A stretch of DNA of 7,013 bases, taken from assembly GCA_900553295.1 (NCBI GenBank), contig USCR01000124.1, forward strand, positions 1 through 7,013, given 5' to 3'. The notes beneath the pieces are model-generated. The model was not told the DNA's origin, searched no databases, and saw only the letters and a program-made list of their open reading frames with translations. The stretch comes from an uncultured Eubacteriales bacterium (lineage in GTDB: Bacteria > Bacillota > Clostridia > Christensenellales > Aristaeellaceae). Positions 1-4,465 of this stretch are shown here, piece after piece. A program made the translations under genes and the position numbers. How positions within the stretch are numbered: the stretch's first letter is position 1; each line of letters starts with the position of its first letter.

Positions 1-36
1 CCGCCTGATGGTGAGGAGAAGATTGTGAATGTATAA
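1..36 (+). CDS. 3' end of an upstream gene (partial, unidentified)
   Basis: Frame 1 reads PPDGEEKIVNV and then TAA at 34-36. The stop lies 7 nt before a strong intrinsic terminator, which is where the end of a transcribed gene would be expected. The other two forward frames also close within the first 30 bases but fit the terminator less well. Eleven residues are too few to name a family. The existence of an upstream + strand gene is an inference from the stop-plus-terminator arrangement. Confidence 0.45.
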   Translation, partial: PPDGEEKIVNV

Positions 37-43
37 GGTATGT

Positions 44-77
44 GTGCGGCCACGCATAGTGCGTGGCCGCGCTTTTT
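44..77 (+). terminator. Rho-independent terminator of the upstream gene
   Basis: A perfect 10-bp inverted repeat pairs GCGGCCACGC (46-55) with GCGTGGCCGC (61-70) around the loop ATAGT. The stem extends by a T-G wobble and a G-C pair (44-45 with 71-72). A run of five T follows at 73-77. This is a textbook intrinsic terminator and it isolates the maf-mre operon from upstream transcription. On the opposite strand there is no matching T-run, so it should act on + strand transcripts only. Confidence 0.92.
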
Positions 78-116
78 GGATGGGTGAGAGGAGGGGGAGG
101 AAGACGGTTGCTTGCT

Positions 117-138
117 GGCAACTTTTTGGCAACTTTTT
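117..138 (+). repeat. Two tandem copies of an 11-bp T-tract repeat
   Basis: The 11-mer GGCAACTTTTT occurs at 117-127 and again, identical and adjacent, at 128-138. The first copy also closes a small hairpin: GTTGC at 107-111 pairs with GCAAC at 118-122, followed directly by TTTTT. The unit therefore resembles a weak back-up terminator with a duplicated tail. Duplication by replication slippage is the simplest origin; a regulatory role is only a possibility. Confidence 0.6.
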
Positions 139-200
139 CTGTGGAAAGGGTGAGGGATTGGAGGCGGGGGATGGCGGAAATACTTGACTTTGGGGGCGTG

Positions 201-258
201 AAGGAGGGCGGGGGTACAAGTAGGAGTAAAAGCTCATCCTTACACGCCTCCTTGTTTT
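201..258 (+). terminator. Weak candidate second terminator or structured RNA
   Basis: AAGGAGG plus CG (201-210, with one bulged G at 208) can pair with CGCCTCCTT (245-253), giving about nine base pairs. GTTTT follows at 254-258. The enclosed 34 nt contain a further imperfect pairing, GTAGGA (219-224) with TCCTTAC (237-243). The long loop and interrupted T-run make this much weaker than the terminator at 44-77. An alternative pairing of GGCGTG (195-200) with CACGCC (243-248) competes with it. I treat it as a possible structured element only. Confidence 0.25.
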
Positions 259-360
259 GGCTTCCCTGTGGGGAGCCTTCACAAGCAGGATATGCGCTCG
301 GCACGGGGAGGTGCGGCAGGATTTTTCTCTGTGTTCGTCAGATGAATTTTTACAAAAGTG

Positions 361-390
361 TTTCCAGCAGACGGAAAAGTGTGCTATAAT
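361..390 (+). promoter_or_regulatory. Promoter of the maf-mreBCD-mrdA operon (extended -10)
   Basis: TGCTATAAT at 382-390 is a perfect extended -10 element (TGn plus consensus TATAAT). A weak -35, TTTCCA at 361-366, matches TTGACA at four of six positions with an 18-nt spacer. A compensating strong extended -10 is common when the -35 is poor. Transcription would start near 396-398, giving a leader of about 105 nt before maf. It is the only near-consensus housekeeping promoter I see in the intergenic region, and no other precedes the operon. Confidence 0.65.
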
Positions 391-395
391 GCAAA

Positions 396-489
396 ATGGA
401 TTGTCTTACGAATACCGCGCAAAAAGTGCGCCGGCGTTCCAGAGAGGTCCCGCGGCACGAAAAAATGCCGTGTAAGCAAGGGGTACGGC
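396..489 (+). promoter_or_regulatory. Structured 5' leader of the operon
   Basis: The leader contains two hairpins. One is GCGCA (417-421) with TGCGC (427-431) around AAAAG. The other is CGCGGCA (451-457) with TGCCGTG (466-472), including one G-T pair, around CGAAAAAA. Neither is followed by a T-run, so neither is a terminator. A 34-codon frame, ATG 396 to TAA 498-500, spans the leader and ends one base before the maf ATG. It has no ribosome binding site and could only be translated as a leaderless message. I recognise no known riboswitch family. Confidence 0.35.
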
Positions 490-495
490 GGGAGG
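490..495 (+). promoter_or_regulatory. Ribosome binding site fixing the maf start
   Basis: GGGAGG lies 6 nt upstream of ATG 502. The reading frame stays open upstream to about 358, but those extra 48 codons cross the promoter and leader and match nothing in the Maf family. This site together with the family's usual N-terminus places the true start at 502. Confidence 0.85.
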
Positions 496-501
496 CGTAA
501 T

Positions 502-1116
502 ATGGAAGCCATCATACTTGCATCGGGTTCGCCACGGCGCAGCCAGATCCTCACGCAAATGGGCGTCGCTTTCGAAAAGCACGCGGCGGAGGTGGATGAA
601 CACTGCGCGCTGGGTGCGCGGGAAGCTGTGGCGGAGCTAAGCCAGAGAAAGGCGCAGGCGGTGGCCGCGCAGTTTCCTGGACGGGTGGTGCTTGCGGCGG
701 ATACGCTGGTGGCGCTGGATAACCAACCGCTGGGAAAACCAAAGGATGAAGAAGACGCCTGCCGGATGCTGGAGCGGCTATCCGGGCGAGAGCATCAGGT
801 ATATACCGGCATTTGCGTCATGGATGCCCAAGGCAGAGCATTCCATGACATTGATGCCTCTGACGTATGCTTTAGGCGATTGACAAAAGAAGAGATCCGT
901 GCCTATGTGCAAACCGGCGAGCCCATGGATAAGGCGGGCGCGTATGCGCTCCAGGGCGGCGCGGGACCGTGGGTAACGGAAGTGCGGGGAAGCCGTTCCA
1001 ACGTAATTGGCTTGCCATGGGAATTGACGCGCAAACTGCTGCTGGCAGCGGGCGTGGAAGTTCCCGTGACCAAGGAACAGGATGGGATGATGAAACATGG
1101 CGCTGATAGCACCTGA
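502..1116 (+). CDS. maf: Maf-family nucleoside triphosphate pyrophosphatase (dTTP/UTP type)
   Basis: A 204-residue Maf protein, close to the family's usual length of about 190-200. Maf enzymes hydrolyse non-canonical or canonical NTPs to NMP and pyrophosphate in the cytoplasm and are linked to septum and shape control. Visible motifs are the N-terminal ILASGSPRR (residues 5-13), AADTLV with the catalytic Asp67, LGKP (77-80), LSGREHQVYTG (93-103), DKAGAYALQG (143-152) and SNVIGLP (166-172). The SPRR form is typical of the YhdE-like dTTP/UTP subgroup rather than the YceF m7GTP subgroup; that substrate call is family inference. The start at ATG 502 has a good ribosome binding site and begins exactly where Maf proteins normally begin. 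The last 20 nt overlap mreB, so translational coupling is likely. The C-terminal dozen residues past the core are poorly conserved and may exist mainly to carry the mreB start. Confidence 0.95.
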   Translation: MEAIILASGSPRRSQILTQMGVAFEKHAAEVDEHCALGAREAVAELSQRKAQAVAAQFPGRVVLAADTLVALDNQPLGKPKDEEDACRMLERLSGREHQVYTGICVMDAQGRAFHDIDASDVCFRRLTKEEIRAYVQTGEPMDKAGAYALQGGAGPWVTEVRGSRSNVIGLPWELTRKLLLAAGVEVPVTKEQDGMMKHGADST

Positions 1117-2125
1117 AATCGGTATTGATCTGGGAACATCCAATACCATGGTATACGTCCGCGGGCGGGGCATTGTGGTGAGCGAACCCACCATCGTGGT
1201 CATTGATGGCGACAACAAGCACAATGTGCGGGCAGTGGGCGACGAGGCGGAGATCCTGCTGGGGCGCACGGGAGACAAGCTGGTGGCGGTGCGTCCCCTG
1301 AAGGCGGGAAGCATTGTGAACTTTGATATGGCGGAGATACTGCTCCGGTATTTCATCCGCAAGGCCATTGGCGTGAGCCACGTGATTAAACCCAAGGTAC
1401 TGGTGAGCGTACCGTGCACCCTGCCCATGGTGGCCCGCAAGGCGGTAACGGAAGCGGCAACCCTGGCGGGGGCAAAAACTGTATACCTGATTGAGAAACC
1501 CTTTGCGGCGGCCATTGGTTCCGGTTTGCCGGTCTACGAGCCCATCGGTTCCATGGTGGTGGATATCGGTGGAGGCACCACGGATGCCGCGGTAGTCTCC
1601 CTGGGCGGGCTGGTAGTGGCTCAGTCCATTCAGGTGGGCGGCATGAAAATGGACGAGGCAATCGTTAATTATATTAAGAAGGAATTCCAGGTGATGATCG
1701 GCGAGCGCACGGCGGAGGACGTAAAGCTGGATCTGGCCTCCGCCGTTCCGCTGAATGATCAGCGCCGGGTGAAGATCCGGGGACGGGCCGTGAATTCGCC
1801 CATTCCCCAGGATATTGACTTTACCACCGCGCAGGCGGCGGAAGCCATCAAGGAGCCCTGCATGGCCATTCTGGCGGCCATCAAGTGGGTGCTGGAACGC
1901 ACGCCGCCGGAACTGGCCGCGGACGTTATGCGTGGTGGTATCCATCTGACCGGTGGCGGTTCCCAGCTGTTTGGCCTGGATCAATATATTGCCACGGAGC
2001 TGGGCATTCCCGTACTTCTGGCCAAGGAACCTACGGATTGCGCAACGTTGGGGCTGGGCTACTTGGTAGAGAATCTTCAGCTGCTCCAGTCCATTGGGAA
2101 ACAAGGCTTTATGCAGATGGAGTAA
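1097..2125 (+). CDS. mreB: Divergent MreB-like actin, rod-shape determining protein
   Basis: A 342-residue bacterial actin, the usual MreB length. MreB polymerises into paired filaments on the inner membrane face and guides the cell-wall elongation complex. Visible motifs are phosphate-1 DLGTSNT (11-17), VVDIGGGTTD (154-163, phosphate-2) and the adenosine motif LTGGGS (284-289). The hydrophobic VSHVIKP loop (93-99) fits the membrane-insertion loop. The start is ATG 1097; the Shine-Dalgarno is weak (GGGA, 1084-1087) and the start lies inside the end of maf, so coupled translation is likely. Odd features: the family's IEEP motif reads IEKP (132-135), placing Lys134 where the catalytic Glu (E131 in Thermotoga maritima MreB, aligned from memory) should be. 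GRTP reads GRTG, RPxKDGVIAD reads RPLKAGSIVN, the usual GD(E/K)MDEA reads GGMKMDEA with Met183, and the C-terminal GTGKALE reads LGLGYLVE. The family call is secure. Whether this is the main MreB or a specialised paralogue (Mbl-like) cannot be told from the window. Confidence 0.95.
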   Translation: MALIAPEIGIDLGTSNTMVYVRGRGIVVSEPTIVVIDGDNKHNVRAVGDEAEILLGRTGDKLVAVRPLKAGSIVNFDMAEILLRYFIRKAIGVSHVIKPKVLVSVPCTLPMVARKAVTEAATLAGAKTVYLIEKPFAAAIGSGLPVYEPIGSMVVDIGGGTTDAAVVSLGGLVVAQSIQVGGMKMDEAIVNYIKKEFQVMIGERTAEDVKLDLASAVPLNDQRRVKIRGRAVNSPIPQDIDFTTAQAAEAIKEPCMAILAAIKWVLERTPPELAADVMRGGIHLTGGGSQLFGLDQYIATELGIPVLLAKEPTDCATLGLGYLVENLQLLQSIGKQGFMQME

Positions 2126-2148
2126 AAGCGGCAACACGGAGGTAAGCA

Positions 2149-3789
2149 ATGGCGAAAGATACGCAGCGACGCTTCCTGGGAAGGGATCAGCAGGCGCATG
2201 AGCGCGGGAACGGTGGATTTCACCTGTTTCAGCGAAAGGAAACCACTGGGCAGACAGATCAGGACAGGGTTTCCGAGGACTCCGGCATCAAAACATCGGG
2301 GCTGGAGAGCATGGCGGAACCACGCCTGGAGGACGATGCCGAAACGTCCAAGTCCACGGTGCATGAAGCTGGCGGCCTGGAGCGCATGATGGACGACCGG
2401 GGCGATGAAGATATTTCCGAAGAGGACCTCCGGCTGGATGACCGTTTCCTGGATGAAGAGTTTTTGGAGGATGACGGCGAAAGAAACGTCGTGCGCCGCA
2501 GGGTGAAAAAGCCCAAGCGCACTGGCGTGCGCGCCACAAAGGTTCGAAAGAAAAAGCGCGAGATGCCCGGGTGGATGCGGCGAACGGCCATTGCACTGAT
2601 TACAGTGGTGCTTTTGCTGCTGCTGGCGGTTATGATTCTGTCGCGGGTTATCGCCGGCGATGAGAACACGTCCGACACACTCAAAGCGGCGGCGGCGGCG
2701 CCGGAAGGTGTTATTGCTCGGATTGTTACCCCGGTGCAGTCGCTTTTTTCCAGCTTTACGGAGAGCATCGCAGGTTATTTCCGTACGCTGAAGCTCAGGG
2801 CGAACATCGAAACGGAATACAACAATCTCCGTGCGGAAAACGAACGCCTGGTTTACGAGGCCATGCTGGCGGAGGAGCTGCAACAGAAGCTCTCCACGTA
2901 TGAGAACATGTTTGACGAAATCTCCGCCAACGAGAGCATGAATCCCATTACGGCTACGGTGATCGGCCGGGCGGACGGCAATTATTTCTCTACCTTTACC
3001 ATTAACCGCGGTACGCGGGACGGGGTGGAGGACTATATGGCCGTAACCATCTCCGGTGCCTTGATCGGCTATACGGAGAACACCAATGAAACCAGTGCCC
3101 AGGTGCGCACCATCATTGACGGGGAAGCATCCATTGCCGGGCTGATTCAGTCCAGCCGGGATCAGGGTACCGTGCGTGGTACCTTGAGCATTGACGGTAC
3201 ACCCATGTGCCGTATGTATTACCTGCCGGAGGATCACTTGCCCCGGCCTGGGGATACGGTGGTTACTTCGGGGGTAGGAATGTCCTTCCCCAAGGGAATT
3301 CCCATTGGTACGGTACGTGAATCCACCCGGGGTATGGAGGCCAACAAGCAGTACATTGTGGTGGAGCCCATGGCGGATTTTGAGCATATCGAATATGTAA
3401 TTGTATTGCGCTACAAGCCCACAGCGGAGGCGGTTCAAGGCCGGGAAAACACTACGGACATTGAGTTTGTGCCCCTGGCAACCCAGCGCCCCGTGCCCAC
3501 CCTCCGCATCGGCGGCAACAGTTCTTTCTATGGCACCACGGCTGCGCCCAATCCTGACGAAACACCGTCGCCGACCCCGAGTCCCACGCCGTCGCCTACC
3601 CCCAGCCCCACGCCCACCAGTGTGCCCCTGGTTACGCCGGAGGACACCGGCCCGGTGTATGAGTACGTGGTGGTGGACAACGCGGACGAGTCGGCAACTG
3701 ACACCCCGGAACCCACTGATACGCCCACACCTTCTCCCACGCCTTACATTACCCTTGCACCTGAGGACCTGACCTGGGAGGAGGACTGA
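2149..3789 (+). CDS. mreC: Rod-shape determining protein MreC with long N- and C-terminal extensions
   Basis: A 546-residue bitopic membrane protein, far longer than typical MreC (about 280-370). MreC forms extracytoplasmic filaments that connect MreB and MreD with PBP2 and activate elongation. Order of parts: a cytoplasmic N-terminus 1-143, strongly acidic at 57-112 and strongly basic at 113-145; one transmembrane helix at about 144-166; an Ala-rich linker (five GCG codons, 2686-2700); a coiled coil at about 215-262; the MreC double beta-barrel domain at about 265-425, with NPITATVIGR, INRGTRDGV, PGDTVVTSGVG and FPKGIPIGTV matching family signatures; and a Pro/Thr/Ser tail 466-546 that includes SPTP repeats and ends acidic. 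The start at 2149 follows GGAGG (2138-2142) by 6 nt, so the long N-terminus is the expected product and not a mis-called start. It lies 23 nt after mreB and 4 nt before mreD. Confidence 0.95.
   Translation: MAKDTQRRFLGRDQQAHERGNGGFHLFQRKETTGQTDQDRVSEDSGIKTSGLESMAEPRLEDDAETSKSTVHEAGGLERMMDDRGDEDISEEDLRLDDRFLDEEFLEDDGERNVVRRRVKKPKRTGVRATKVRKKKREMPGWMRRTAIALITVVLLLLLAVMILSRVIAGDENTSDTLKAAAAAPEGVIARIVTPVQSLFSSFTESIAGYFRTLKLRANIETEYNNLRAENERLVYEAMLAEELQQKLSTYENMFDEISANESMNPITATVIGRADGNYFSTFTINRGTRDGVEDYMAVTISGALIGYTENTNETSAQVRTIIDGEASIAGLIQSSRDQGTVRGTLSIDGTPMCRMYYLPEDHLPRPGDTVVTSGVGMSFPKGIPIGTVRESTRGMEANKQYIVVEPMADFEHIEYVIVLRYKPTAEAVQGRENTTDIEFVPLATQRPVPTLRIGGNSSFYGTTAAPNPDETPSPTPSPTPSPTPSPTPTSVPLVTPEDTGPVYEYVVVDNADESATDTPEPTDTPTPSPTPYITLAPEDLTWEED
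3562..3618 (+). repeat. Ser-Pro-Thr-Pro coding repeat in the MreC tail
   Basis: Residues 472-490 of MreC are a run of (Ser/Thr)-Pro dipeptides, about four SPTP units. The 12-bp units differ at third positions (for example TCGCCGACCCCG, AGTCCCACGCCG, TCGCCTACCCCC), so the repeat is kept at the protein level rather than being a fresh DNA expansion. A second, shorter Thr/Pro/Ser stretch occurs at residues 518-532. Such segments are extended, flexible and extracytoplasmic here. Confidence 0.85.
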
Positions 3790-3793
3790 GGAA

Positions 3794-4375
3794 ATGATCG
3801 GCATGCTTTGGCGGGGCGGGCGCAGGTTTGTCTACTTTATGATCGTGGTTGTACTGGGGTACCTGTGCCAGGTCTGCGTGATGCCGTATCTGGCAGTGAA
3901 CGGCGTAACGGCCAGCATGCTTTTTGCCGTAACGGCCATTGTGACGGTCTGTTACGGCAAGCTGCGGGCCTTCTGGGTGGGCGCCTGGTACGGCATCGTA
4001 ATGGAGATTATGCTGCCGAGCATTACGTTTTTTAACCTGCTGCTGTATCCTGTGGCGGCGATTTTCAGCTCACTGCCCTTTGCGGATAAAAGCGATAAAC
4101 GCCTGGAATACGAACGCAGCGTCAACAAGCAGGCAAAGAACATGAACCCATATCTACGCACGGTATTATGCGCCGGATTGAATACCTTTATCTATGAACT
4201 GATCAATCTGGTGTATGTGAGTTTGGGCGGTACGGCGCTAACGCCGGATCACCTGGGCCGGGCGGTGCTGGACCTGCTGTTAACCATGGCGCTGGCGGCG
4301 GTACTGATGCTGCCTGTGCGCCGGTTTCTGGGCTTTGGCCGCAAGAAAAAGGCCGTTGCGCAACCGGCGGCCTAA
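3794..4375 (+). CDS. mreD: Rod-shape determining protein MreD
   Basis: A 193-residue polytopic membrane protein, slightly longer than the usual 160-175. MreD is the integral-membrane partner of MreC in the elongasome; its biochemical activity is not well defined. Hydrophobic segments lie at about 12-30, 38-53, 59-75, 78-95, 122-145 and 155-176, giving around five or six helices. A charged loop at 97-118 (SDKRLEYER region) separates the two halves, and the C-terminus is a basic tail (RKKK, 183-186). The first helix and the YLAVNGVTASMLF region resemble MreD proteins, although sequence conservation in this family is low; position directly after mreC is the strongest support. The start follows GGGAGGAGGA (3776-3785), which lies inside the end of mreC, and only 4 nt separate the two genes, so coupling with mreC is likely. 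Confidence 0.9.
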   Translation: MIGMLWRGGRRFVYFMIVVVLGYLCQVCVMPYLAVNGVTASMLFAVTAIVTVCYGKLRAFWVGAWYGIVMEIMLPSITFFNLLLYPVAAIFSSLPFADKSDKRLEYERSVNKQAKNMNPYLRTVLCAGLNTFIYELINLVYVSLGGTALTPDHLGRAVLDLLLTMALAAVLMLPVRRFLGFGRKKKAVAQPAA

Positions 4376-4384
4376 ACCTGAGGA

Positions 4385-4400
4385 AATGGCGCTCGCCATT
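4385..4400 (+). promoter_or_regulatory. Compact hairpin in the mreD-mrdA gap
   Basis: AATGGC (4385-4390) pairs with GCCATT (4395-4400) around GCTC, or by seven pairs around CT. It begins 10 nt after the mreD stop. No T-run follows, so it should not terminate transcription. A role in mRNA stability or processing between mreD and mrdA is possible. The rest of the 90-nt gap has no promoter that I can recognise. Confidence 0.4.
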
Positions 4401-4453
4401 GCTGCAAGGATAGGGAAGAACAGTTTTTCTACTGGGGCGTATGGATGCTCCGG

Positions 4454-4461
4454 AAAGGAGG
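4454..4461 (+). promoter_or_regulatory. Strong ribosome binding site for mrdA
   Basis: AAAGGAGG ends 4 nt before ATG 4466. An upstream CTCC (4448-4451) could pair with GGAG (4457-4460) around a five-base loop and partly hide the site, but four pairs are weak. The site clearly selects ATG 4466 over the nearby ATG at 4441, which is in a different frame. Confidence 0.85.
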
Positions 4462-4465
4462 AACG

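Larger units (their letters stand above)
78..360. other. Non-coding region between terminator and operon promoter
   Basis: I see no gene here. Open frames crossing it start inside the terminator or at weak codons, lack ribosome binding sites and encode low-complexity Gly/Arg-rich peptides. It holds purine-rich stretches (81-103 and 141-180), an 11-bp tandem repeat (117-138), an imperfect hairpin (201-253) and a compact 8-bp hairpin (259-277, GGCTTCCC pairing with GGGGAGCC around TGT with one G-T pair). No tRNA fold or known riboswitch core was recognised. A short RNA gene cannot be excluded by eye. Confidence 0.5.

Noticed and set aside
259..277. 8-bp hairpin as a terminator
   Set aside because: The stem is good, but what follows is TTCACAAG rather than a T-run, so termination is not supported.
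349..354. TTTACA as the -35 of the operon promoter
   Set aside because: It matches five of six bases, but it lies 30 nt from the -10 at 385, too far for normal spacing.
63..389. 108-codon + strand frame upstream of maf
   Set aside because: It begins inside the terminator stem, has no ribosome binding site, is low-complexity at its N-terminus and runs through the promoter.
358..501. N-terminal extension of maf
   Set aside because: The extra 48 codons cover the promoter -10 and leader. The ribosome binding site at 490-495 and the Maf family N-terminus both place the start at 502.
872..2149. 425-codon open frame on the - strand opposite mreB
   Set aside because: It is a shadow of mreB. The product is His/Gln/Arg-rich low-complexity sequence with no recognisable domain, and the + strand frame has clear actin motifs.
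2077..3804. 575-codon open frame on the - strand opposite mreC
   Set aside because: It is antisense to a clear MreC, with no family signature and a composition typical of a reversed GC-rich gene.
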